Shown here: positions 10,454-18,069 of the stretch, piece by piece
How the letters are laid out: each line of letters opens with the position of its first letter
How positions within the stretch are numbered: position 1 is the first letter of the stretch
Assembly (NCBI RefSeq): GCF_004005495.1
Contig: NZ_RZYA01000004.1
Span: 1-64,000, forward strand
Source: Streptomyces antnestii
GTDB lineage: Bacteria > Actinomycetota > Actinomycetes > Streptomycetales > Streptomycetaceae
Direction: 5' to 3'
DNA: 64,000 nt
Notes under the pieces: model-generated
What the model was told of the DNA's origin: nothing
Seen by the model: only the letters and a program-made list of their open reading frames with translations
Databases searched by the model: none
Translations under genes and position numbers: made by a program

Positions 10454-12838
10454 ATGCCTACGCGTAACGGAACGACTCCATCACGTCTGTCACGCCGCTC
10501 GTTCATCGCCGCCCTCGCGGTGACCTCGGCAGCCACCGCCCTGCCGCTCGGGCTCGGGGCGGGCGCCGCCCGGGCCGCGGGCACGAACGAGGCCAACGAA
10601 CGCCCCGTAGTCATCCCCGCCCTCCAGAACTGGACCGGAGCCACCGGCCGCTTCCGGCTCGAACCCGGCGCCCCGATCGTCGTGAAGACCGCGAGACCTG
10701 ACGAACTCCTGCCGCTCGCCCGGCAGTTCGCCGACGACATCGAAGAGGTCACCGGCATCACCCCCGGTGCTCCCCGCGCGGGCGCCGGGGTGCGGGGCGG
10801 TCTGCGGCTCGTCCTCGACCCGGCCGACCGCCACGCACCCGGCGGCGACCGGTACGCCGAGGAGGGCTACACCCTCACCGTCACCGCGTCCGCCGTCACG
10901 ATCACCGCGCCCACCCGTACGGGCCTCTACTACGGCACCCGCTCCGTCCTGCAGATCCTCCTGCGCTCCGACGGCCGCCGCGAACTGCCCACGGGCACCG
11001 CGTACGACTGGCCCGACTACCGGCTCCGCGGCTTCATGCTGGACGTGGGCCGCCGCTTCTTCACCCCCGGCTTCATCCGCGACCGGCTGCGCCTCATGGG
11101 CTGGTTCAAGCTCAACGACCTGCAACTGCACCTCAACGACAACGAGATCAGCCCGGCCGGCGGCGACTGGTCCAAGGCCTACGACGCGTTCCGGCTGCGC
11201 AGCGACAAGCCCGAATGGGCCGGGCTCGCCGCGGCCGACGGCTCGTACTCGCGCGCCGACTGGGACTCCTTCGAGGACACCGCGGCCGCCCACGCCGTCC
11301 AGCTCACCCCCGAGATCGACGCGCCCGCGCACGCCCGCTCCTTCGTCCGCTTCCGCCCCGAACTGGGCCTCAAGGGCGGCAACTCCGACCACCTCGATCT
11401 CGCCAAGCCCGAGACGACCGACTTCATGAAAAAGATCTTCGACGAGTTCGCGCCCTGGTTCCGCAGCCCCGAGATCCACTACGGGGCCGACGAGTACACC
11501 GGTCCCGAGGCGCAGTACCGCGGCTACTTCAACGCCATGGCCGCCCACATCCGCTCCCTCGGCAAGCACCCCCGCGCCTGGGGCAGCCTCACCGAGATGG
11601 CGCCTTCGGGCACCTCCGGCTACGACCGCGACGTCACCATCCACAGCTGGAACAACGGCTGGTACGGCCCCAAGGCCGCCACCGCCGACGGCTACGAGAT
11701 CGTCAACACGAACGACGGGCTCCTGTACATCGTCCCGTTCGCGACGTACTACCACCCGCGCGGCCTCGACGGCCCGTACCTGTACGAGAGCTGGGCCCCG
11801 CACGTCTTCCCCGGCAACCAGAGCCTCGCGCCGCACGACCCGAAGCTGCGCGGCGCCATGTCCGCCGTGTGGAACGACCTCGTGCACGCCACGTACACCC
11901 AGCAGGACGTGCACGGGCTCGTCGAGAAGACCTTCGGGACGCTCGCGCAGAAGATGTGGAGCGGGTCAGGGGCGGGCCTGAGCTACCGCGACTTCACCGC
12001 CGAGCTGCGGCGCGGGATCGCCGGACCCGGGCTCACCACCATCACCCCGACGCTCGCCGAGCCCGACCAGATCTCCCTGGACGCCGCCGCCACCGCCTCC
12101 TCCACGGCCCGCGGGTCCCGGCCCGCGTACGCCACCGACGGCAGCCCGGTCACGCGGTGGACGAGTGACACCGAGCGGTCCCCCTGGCTGGCCGTCGACC
12201 TCGGGCAGGCGCGGCCCGTGCAGCGCGTGCGCGTCGAATGGGGCCAGGATCACGGCACCGCGTACGCCGTCGAGGTCTCCGACGACGGCGACACCTGGCG
12301 CACCGTCGCCGAGCGCACCGGCCGCGACCGGGCCGGCTGGGACGAACTCGGCTTCCCCGCGACCACCGCGCGCCACGTCCGCCTGCGTGGCCAGGAGAGC
12401 GCGCGGACGCGCTACTCCGTGTGGAGCCTCCAGGTGTACGACATACCCGACCTGGCGCTCGGCCGCCCCACCACCGCGTCCTCCGCCGAGACGGCCACCC
12501 TCACCGCCCCCAACGCCACCGACGGCGACCCCGGCACCCGCTGGGCGTCGAAGTACACCGACGCCGAGTGGATCGCCGTCGACCTGGAACAGACCCGTAC
12601 CGTGCGGCGGATCGTCCTCGACTGGGAGACGGCCGCCGGAAAGGACTACGACCTCCAGGTCTCCGCCGACGACACCGGCTCGTCCTGGCGCACCGTCGCC
12701 GCGCGCCGCGGCCGCACCACGGCCGGCGTCGACACGGTCGAGCTCGACGCCGTGCAGGCGCGGCGCGTGCGGATGCTCGGCATCAAGCGGCAGACGACGT
12801 ACGGGTACTCGCTGTACCGGTTCGAGGTGCGGGGCTGA
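10454..12838 (+). CDS. Secreted beta-N-acetylhexosaminidase (GH20) with two discoidin/CBM32-like modules
   Basis: A 794-residue exported enzyme that removes terminal GlcNAc/GalNAc from chitin fragments or glycans. The N-terminus is a Tat signal (SRRSFIAALAV, cleavage near AARA). A GH20b domain (about 45-185) leads into the catalytic barrel beginning LRGFMLDVGRRFF. The catalytic Asp-Glu pair is D346-E347 in HYGADEYTGP. Two F5/8 type C (discoidin/CBM32-like) carbohydrate-binding modules occupy about residues 540-660 and 665-794. No ribosome binding site precedes ATG 10454, consistent with a leaderless transcript from the promoter carrying the DasR-like site. Chitin degradation is the likely setting. 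Confidence 0.93.
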   Translation: MPTRNGTTPSRLSRRSFIAALAVTSAATALPLGLGAGAARAAGTNEANERPVVIPALQNWTGATGRFRLEPGAPIVVKTARPDELLPLARQFADDIEEVTGITPGAPRAGAGVRGGLRLVLDPADRHAPGGDRYAEEGYTLTVTASAVTITAPTRTGLYYGTRSVLQILLRSDGRRELPTGTAYDWPDYRLRGFMLDVGRRFFTPGFIRDRLRLMGWFKLNDLQLHLNDNEISPAGGDWSKAYDAFRLRSDKPEWAGLAAADGSYSRADWDSFEDTAAAHAVQLTPEIDAPAHARSFVRFRPELGLKGGNSDHLDLAKPETTDFMKKIFDEFAPWFRSPEIHYGADEYTGPEAQYRGYFNAMAAHIRSLGKHPRAWGSLTEMAPSGTSGYDRDVTIHSWNNGWYGPKAATADGYEIVNTNDGLLYIVPFATYYHPRGLDGPYLYESWAPHVFPGNQSLAPHDPKLRGAMSAVWNDLVHATYTQQDVHGLVEKTFGTLAQKMWSGSGAGLSYRDFTAELRRGIAGPGLTTITPTLAEPDQISLDAAATASSTARGSRPAYATDGSPVTRWTSDTERSPWLAVDLGQARPVQRVRVEWGQDHGTAYAVEVSDDGDTWRTVAERTGRDRAGWDELGFPATTARHVRLRGQESARTRYSVWSLQVYDIPDLALGRPTTASSAETATLTAPNATDGDPGTRWASKYTDAEWIAVDLEQTRTVRRIVLDWETAAGKDYDLQVSADDTGSSWRTVAARRGRTTAGVDTVELDAVQARRVRMLGIKRQTTYGYSLYRFEVRG

Positions 12839-12866
12839 GCGAACGGGGTGCCGGGGGTGTCGTGAC

Positions 12867-12882
12867 TACTGATCGGTAAGTA
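12867..12882. promoter_or_regulatory. TetR-like palindrome upstream of the SDR gene
   Basis: TACTGATCGGTAAGTA equals its reverse complement at 12 of 16 positions, and TACT/AGTA outer arms are usual for TetR-family operators. It lies about 45 bp before the dehydrogenase start. No TetR gene is in the neighbourhood, so the regulator, if any, is encoded elsewhere. Confidence 0.35.
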
Positions 12883-12926
12883 CAGTCGTGCACCCCCGTA
12901 CCCCCTCTCTCCCCGGGAGCGCAGCC

Positions 12927-13841
12927 ATGACCGGCTGGAACGCGAGCGACATCCCCGACCAGAGCGGCCGTACCGCTGTGGTCACCGGCGCCAACAGCGG
13001 AATCGGCTACATCACGGCACGCGAGCTGGCCCGCAAGGGCGCCCGCGTCGTCCTCGCCTGCCGCAGCGAGGCGCGCGGCACGGCGGCCCTCGACCTGCTG
13101 CGCTCCGAAGTGCCCGGCGCCCGGGCCGAGTTCGGGGCGCTCGACCTGGGTGACCTGGACTCCGTGCGGAAGTTCGCCGGCACGTTCAGCGGCGGCGAGC
13201 GGCTCGACCTGCTGATCAACAACGCGGGCGTGATGGCGCTGCCGTACGGGCGCACCGCCGACGGCTTCGAGACACAGTTCGGCGTCAACCACCTCGGCCA
13301 CTTCGCGCTCACCGGCCTGCTCCTGCCCCGGATCCTCGACACCCCCGGCGCCCGCGTCGTCAGTGTCTCCAGCGGCTTCCACGCCCTCGCGGACATCGAC
13401 ATCGCCGACCTCAACAGCGAGCGCCGCTACCGGCGCTGGATCGCGTACGGCCGCTCCAAGACCGCGAACCTTCTGTTCATTCACGAGCTGGCGCGCAAGC
13501 TCGCGGTGCGCGGGTCCGACGTCGTCGCGGCGGCCGCGCACCCCGGGTACGCCTCCACGAACCTCCAGACGGCGGGCGCGCGCATGGAGGGCCGCAAGAC
13601 CGCCGAACGCGTCATGGAACTCGGCAACCGCATCGCCGCCCAGCCCGCCGAGGCCGGCGCGCTGCCCACCCTGTACGCGGCGACGGCGCCCGGCGTGCGC
13701 CCGGACTCGTTCACCGGGCCGAGGCTGATGATGTGGCGCGGCGCCCCCGCGAAGTCCTGGCGCGCCCGCTGGACCCTCGACGACGCGGCGGGGGAGCGGC
13801 TGTGGGCCGCGTCGGAACAGCTGACGGGCGTGACGTACTAG
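12927..13841 (+). CDS. Short-chain dehydrogenase/reductase
   Basis: A 304-residue NAD(P)-dependent oxidoreductase resembling the retinol dehydrogenase/WW-domain oxidoreductase branch. The Rossmann motif is TGANSGIGYITAREL, the Arg in LACRS suggests NADPH, NNAGVM is the adenine-side motif, the Ser is in VSVSSG, and the catalytic YxxxK is YGRSK. Substrate unknown. ATG 12927 follows GGGAG at 12915-12919; an in-frame GTG at 12888 is less well placed. It appears monocistronic. Confidence 0.9.
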   Translation: MTGWNASDIPDQSGRTAVVTGANSGIGYITARELARKGARVVLACRSEARGTAALDLLRSEVPGARAEFGALDLGDLDSVRKFAGTFSGGERLDLLINNAGVMALPYGRTADGFETQFGVNHLGHFALTGLLLPRILDTPGARVVSVSSGFHALADIDIADLNSERRYRRWIAYGRSKTANLLFIHELARKLAVRGSDVVAAAAHPGYASTNLQTAGARMEGRKTAERVMELGNRIAAQPAEAGALPTLYAATAPGVRPDSFTGPRLMMWRGAPAKSWRARWTLDDAAGERLWAASEQLTGVTY

Positions 13842-13869
13842 CGCGGGCCCCTAAGGCGCCGTCAGGTTG

Positions 13870-14433
13870 TCAGTCCATGTCTGACGCCTCGAAGACCGCG
13901 CGGGCCGCGTCGCCGTCCATGCGGTCCGCGAGGCGCTCGACGACGCCCGCGCCGCAGCGGAGCAGCCCGCTCGCGCGGGCCCGGCGCGCGCCCGTCTCCA
14001 GGCGGTGCCACAGGACCGGGTTGTCGGCGAACACCTTCGGGTCGACCTCCACGCGCCCGCCCAACGCGTCCCGCAGCACGAGGCGCGGGGTCACGCCGTC
14101 GCTGTGGCGCACCGACGTCAGCAGGTCGGTGCACACACGCCGGGTGCCCCACACACCGCGTACGGCGAGCCAGCCGGGGCCCACGCTCACCAGCGGCGGA
14201 TGCAAGACACCTTGCAGCAGGGCCGCGAGCCCCGCCCACAGGGCGCCGCGCGCCGCGGTGAGCGTGCCGTTGGCCGTGTCGATCAGCAGGACCAGGCAGC
14301 ACACCGCGACCGAGCAGAACACCGCCGCCCGCAGATCGGCGGCCCACCGCCGGTCCCGCACCACCGCGTCCTGCGGAGCCGGCGCCGCGCCCGCCGCCCG
14401 ACTCCCGGATCCCGCCCTCGTCTCACGTCCCAT
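13870..14433 (-). CDS. Small membrane protein of unknown function
   Basis: About 187 residues, not recognised. A charged N-terminus is followed by two closely spaced hydrophobic segments (around AAVFCSVAVCCLVLLI and GALWAGLAALLQGVL). A soluble C-terminal part begins VSVGPGWLAVRGVWGTRRV, which has the beta-rich look of a PH-like membrane-associated domain. The start is uncertain: ATG 14433 is used, but a GTG at 14457 is in frame and neither has a strong ribosome binding site. It is convergent with the dehydrogenase gene. Confidence 0.65.
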   Translation of the reverse strand: MGRETRAGSGSRAAGAAPAPQDAVVRDRRWAADLRAAVFCSVAVCCLVLLIDTANGTLTAARGALWAGLAALLQGVLHPPLVSVGPGWLAVRGVWGTRRVCTDLLTSVRHSDGVTPRLVLRDALGGRVEVDPKVFADNPVLWHRLETGARRARASGLLRCGAGVVERLADRMDGDAARAVFEASDMD

Positions 14434-14504
14434 GCAGCGCACCGTAAGTCCGCCCACCGCCCCCGGTCAGCCCCCTTGACGTGTCGCTGATCCGGGGCCG
14501 CGCA

Positions 14505-14559
14505 CGTTGACGCCTCGCTGATACGTCGCTGACACCTCACTGACGCCCCGCTGACGGGA
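14505..14559. repeat. Five 11-bp direct repeats upstream of the ABC importer
   Basis: Five contiguous 11-bp units begin at 14505, 14516, 14527, 14538 and 14549 (CGTTGACGCCT, CGCTGATACGT, CGCTGACACCT, CACTGACGCCC, CGCTGACGGGA). A related single copy is at 14485. Each carries the YTGA core one helical turn apart, the layout of an activator or response-regulator site. They lie 100-150 bp before the substrate-binding protein gene. Confidence 0.75.
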
Positions 14560-14658
14560 ACGGCCGACACACGGCCGTAGTCCCTCTGTCGTAATCGGCC
14601 CGCATGGTTGATCGTTGGGCGGTCGGAACAAGCCGTACGCCGAAGAGGGGGACGATCC

Positions 14659-15906
14659 ATGACCATCAGCCGCAGAGGACTGCTCGGGACGGGCGCGGCG
14701 CTGGGGCTGCTCACCGCTTGTGGGTCCAACACCGGTCGTGACGACGGGAGTTCGGGCGGGGCGGTCAAGCTGTCGCAGTGGTACCACCAGTACGGGGAGC
14801 AGGGCACCGAACAGGCCGTGAAGCGGTACGCCGCCGCGTACGACAAGGCGCGCGTCACCGTCCAGTGGCGGCCGGGCAACTACGACGAGCAGACCGCCGC
14901 GGCGCTTCTCACCGACTCCGGACCCGACGTCTTCGAGGTCAACGGGCCCAGCCTCGACCAGATCCGGGGCAAGCAGGTCGCCGACCTCACCGACCTGTTC
15001 GACGGCGTCAGGGACGACTTCAACCCGGCCGTCCTCGCCCCGAAGACGTACGACGGCAGGATCTGGGGCATTCCGCAGGTCATCGACATGCAGATGCTCT
15101 ACTACCGCAAGAGCCTGCTCGACGACGCGGGCGTCACACCGCCGAAGACCCTCGACGAGCTCGTGGACGCGGCGAAGAAGCTCACCACGAAGAAGGCCAA
15201 GGGCCTCTTCCTCGGCAACGACGGAGGCGCGGGCGTCCTCGGCGGCACACCGCTGTACGCGGCGGGACTCGAACTCGTCACCGCGGACGGCAAGGTCGGT
15301 TTCGACGACCCGGCCGCCGCCCGCACCCTCGGCAAGATCCACCAGCTGTACGCCGACAAGTCGCTGCTCCTGGGTGCGCCCGCCGACTGGGCCGACCCGT
15401 CGGCGTTCGTCCAGGGCCTGACCGCGATGCAGTGGTGCGGGCTGTGGGCGCTGCCCGCCGTGCAGCAGGCACTCGGCGACGACTTCGGCGTGCTGCCCTT
15501 CCCGAAGGACGGCGCGGGCGCCCCGGCGGTCCCGGTCGGCGCGTACGGCGCCGCCGTCTCCACCCGCAGCAAGCACCAGCAGGCCGGCAAGGACTACCTG
15601 AAGTGGCTGTGGATCGAACAGACCCAGTACCAGGAGGACTTCGCCCTCGCGTACGGCTTCCACATCCCGGCCCGCATCTCCCTCGCGAAGAAGGCCGGCA
15701 AGCTCAAGAAGGGCGCCGCCGCCGACGCCGTCCGCTTCACCACCGAACACGGCCACGCCCAGCCGCTCACGTGGACGCCGGCCAGCCAGACCGTGTACCA
15801 GGACGCCCTGAGCCGCATCATCAAGGACGGCGCGAACCCGGACAGCGAACTCAGGAAGGTCGTACGCAAGGTGTCGGCCGAGCTCGACGGCGTGAAGAAG
15901 AAGTGA
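14659..15906 (+). CDS. Sugar ABC transporter substrate-binding lipoprotein
   Basis: A 415-residue family 1 extracellular solute-binding protein. The N-terminus combines a twin-arginine motif (SRRGLLGTG) with a lipobox (LLTACGS; lipid on the Cys), so it is probably a Tat-exported lipoprotein. The mature part has VKLSQWYHQ at the first strand and the hinge region IWGIPQVIDMQMLYYRKSLLDDAG typical of CUT1 sugar binders. ATG 14659 has GAGGGGGAC ahead. It is followed without gap by two permease genes; no ATPase gene is present, so the importer likely uses a shared ATPase such as MsiK. Substrate cannot be told. Confidence 0.92.
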   Translation: MTISRRGLLGTGAALGLLTACGSNTGRDDGSSGGAVKLSQWYHQYGEQGTEQAVKRYAAAYDKARVTVQWRPGNYDEQTAAALLTDSGPDVFEVNGPSLDQIRGKQVADLTDLFDGVRDDFNPAVLAPKTYDGRIWGIPQVIDMQMLYYRKSLLDDAGVTPPKTLDELVDAAKKLTTKKAKGLFLGNDGGAGVLGGTPLYAAGLELVTADGKVGFDDPAAARTLGKIHQLYADKSLLLGAPADWADPSAFVQGLTAMQWCGLWALPAVQQALGDDFGVLPFPKDGAGAPAVPVGAYGAAVSTRSKHQQAGKDYLKWLWIEQTQYQEDFALAYGFHIPARISLAKKAGKLKKGAAADAVRFTTEHGHAQPLTWTPASQTVYQDALSRIIKDGANPDSELRKVVRKVSAELDGVKKK

Positions 15907-16853
15907 CTCAAGAAGTGAGTGACCGGCAGTCGGCCGCGAAAGCAAGGGTGTTAGGGGACCGGAATCGCACTCTCTGGTTCTGGATCTTCGTCGGGCCCTT
16001 CCTCCTAGGCCTCGGCGTCTTCACGTACATCCCGCTCGGCTGGAGCGTCTACCTCAGCTTCTTCGACGCGCACAACACCGTCACCCCGAGCGACTTCGTC
16101 GGCCTCGGCAACTACACGGCGATGCTGGGGAACGAGGCGTTCACGGACAGCCTGTGGACGTTCCTCGTCTTCTCGCTCTTCATCGTGCCCGCCACCTACG
16201 CGCTGTCGCTCGCCCTCGCCCTCATGGTGAACCGGCAGCGCCGCGCGCAGGCTTTCTTCCGCTCGGTCTTCTTCCTGCCGGCCGCCTGCTCCTACGTCGT
16301 GGCCGCCCTGATCTGGAAGATGTCGCTCTTCAACGGGGTGCGGTTCGGGCTCGCCAACACCGTCCTCGGCTGGTTCGGCGCCGACCAGATCGCCTGGCTC
16401 TCGACGACCGACCCGCCCTGGTACTGGGCCGTCATCGTCACCGTACGGCTGTGGCTCCAGGCCGGTTTCTACATGATTCTCTTCCTCGCCGGACTCCAGC
16501 GGATCAGCCCCACCCTGTACGAGGCGGCCGCCGTCGACGGGGCGCGGCCCGGCTGGCAGGTCTTCCGGCACATCACGTTCCCGCAGCTGCGCGCCACCTC
16601 CGTGGCCGTCGTCCTGCTCCTCGTCATCAACGCCTTCCAGGCCTTCGACGAGTTCTACAACCTGCTCTCCGACGCCCGCGGCTACCCGCCGTACGCCAGG
16701 CCCCCGCTCGTGTACCTCTACTACACGGCGCTCGGCCAGGGGCAGAACCTCGGGCTGGGCAGCGCGGGCGCGGTGCTGCTCGCCCTGATCATCGCGGTGG
16801 TGACGGTGGGGCAGGCCAAGTGGTTCGGTCTCGGCCGTAAGGAGGCGGAGTGA
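15903..16853 (+). CDS. Sugar ABC transporter permease (MalF type)
   Basis: A 316-residue membrane protein with six predicted helices and the EAA loop EAAAVDGARPGWQVFRHITFP that contacts the ATPase. GTG 15903 overlaps the stop of the binding-protein gene in a GTGA arrangement, pointing to translational coupling; a second GTG at 15915 is possible. The 3' end overlaps the next permease by 4 bp. Belongs to the CUT1 carbohydrate uptake family. Confidence 0.92.
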   Translation: MTQEVSDRQSAAKARVLGDRNRTLWFWIFVGPFLLGLGVFTYIPLGWSVYLSFFDAHNTVTPSDFVGLGNYTAMLGNEAFTDSLWTFLVFSLFIVPATYALSLALALMVNRQRRAQAFFRSVFFLPAACSYVVAALIWKMSLFNGVRFGLANTVLGWFGADQIAWLSTTDPPWYWAVIVTVRLWLQAGFYMILFLAGLQRISPTLYEAAAVDGARPGWQVFRHITFPQLRATSVAVVLLLVINAFQAFDEFYNLLSDARGYPPYARPPLVYLYYTALGQGQNLGLGSAGAVLLALIIAVVTVGQAKWFGLGRKEAE

Positions 16854-17689
16854 AGGACGACTCGCGGGTCAGGGCGGGCCGCGCCCTGCGCCTCACCCTG
16901 CTGATCGCGCTCGCGCTCCTCTTCCTCATCCCCTTCTACCTCCTGGTGCGCAACGGGCTCGCGGCCGAGAGCGACATCACCTCGCCGGAGTGGACGTTCT
17001 TCCCGTCCTCGCTGCGCTGGGACAACGTCACGGAACTCTTCGGCGACACGTCCGTCCCGTTCGCCCGCTCCCTGCTCAACTCCGCGCTCATCGCCGTCGC
17101 GACGACCCTGGGCACCCTGTTCCTCGCCTCGCTCGCCGGCTACGGCCTGGCCCGCATCCCGTACCGGCACGCGAACAAGGTGTTCTACGCGATCCTCGGC
17201 ACCCTGATGGTCCCGGCCGCGGTCACCTTCGTGCCGAGCTTCGTGCTCGTCTCGTCGCTCGGCTGGATCTCGACGCTGCGCGGTCTGATCGTCCCGACGC
17301 TGTTCTCCGCGTTCGCCTGCTTCGTCTTCCGGCAGTACTTCCTCGGCTTCCCGGGGGAGCTGGAGGACGCGGCGCGTGTCGACGGGCTCGGCTACTGGCG
17401 CACGTACTGGCGGGTGGTCGTGCCCAACTCCCGGCCCGTCTTCGCGGCCGTCGGCACGATCGTGTTCATCGGCGCGTGGAACTCGTTCCTGTGGCCCCTG
17501 GTCATCGGGCAGGACCGGAACTCATGGACGGTCCAGGTGGCGCTCTCGTCGTTCACCACGTCTCAAGTGATCAGGCTGCACGAGCTGTTCATCGCGGCGG
17601 CCGTCTCCATCCTGCCGCTGCTCGTGGTGTTCCTGTTCTTCCAGCGGTGGATCGTGGCGGGGGTGGAGCGCTCGGGCATCGACGACTGA
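16850..17689 (+). CDS. Sugar ABC transporter permease (MalG type)
   Basis: A 279-residue partner permease with six helices; the EAA loop reads EDAARVDGLGYWRTYWRVVVP. It starts with GTG inside the stop of the MalF-type gene (4-bp overlap) and is preceded by AAGGAGG, a strong ribosome binding site. It ends the operon; nirD is convergent 17 bp beyond. Confidence 0.92.
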   Translation: MKDDSRVRAGRALRLTLLIALALLFLIPFYLLVRNGLAAESDITSPEWTFFPSSLRWDNVTELFGDTSVPFARSLLNSALIAVATTLGTLFLASLAGYGLARIPYRHANKVFYAILGTLMVPAAVTFVPSFVLVSSLGWISTLRGLIVPTLFSAFACFVFRQYFLGFPGELEDAARVDGLGYWRTYWRVVVPNSRPVFAAVGTIVFIGAWNSFLWPLVIGQDRNSWTVQVALSSFTTSQVIRLHELFIAAAVSILPLLVVFLFFQRWIVAGVERSGIDD

Positions 17690-17706
17690 CCCCACCCCCG
17701 GGCCGG

Positions 17707-18069
17707 TCAGGCCGCCATGGGCGCCGTCTGCACGGGGAACGTGTCCACCGCGTACTCCTCGTCATCAAGGCACGCGCCGCTCTCCAGGTCGAAACGCTGC
17801 TTGAGCAGCGGCGACGCGACGAAGGGGCGGCCCTGCGCCGAGCCGAGCAGACCGCGGGACAGGACGGCGGCGCCCGTGAACGGGTCCCGGTTGCCGACCG
17901 CGTACAGGCGGCCCGTGCGGTCGAGGAACACGGCGGCCTGCCGGCCGTCCGGGAGCAGCGCCGCGACCCCGCGGCCCGGGACGAGCCGCGCCAGCTCACA
18001 CACCGTGAACCAGGCGTCGTCGAGACGGAGTTGCACCAGGACGGCGGTCTTCTCGGGGGCGACGGTCAT
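17707..18069 (-). CDS. nirD: Nitrite reductase (NADH) small subunit
   Basis: A 120-residue Rieske-fold protein that partners NirB in assimilatory reduction of nitrite to ammonium. It reads as a typical NirD (WFTVCELARLVPGRGVAALL, AVFLDRTGRLYAVGNRDPFTGA). As usual for this subunit, the Rieske Cys/His cluster ligands are not present. Its ATG overlaps the nirB stop (ATGA), so the subunits are made together. Confidence 0.94.
   Translation of the reverse strand: MTVAPEKTAVLVQLRLDDAWFTVCELARLVPGRGVAALLPDGRQAAVFLDRTGRLYAVGNRDPFTGAAVLSRGLLGSAQGRPFVASPLLKQRFDLESGACLDDEEYAVDTFPVQTAPMAA

Noticed and set aside
14505..14559. PHO box
   Set aside because: The 11-bp direct-repeat layout matches but the GTTCACC core is absent on either strand.
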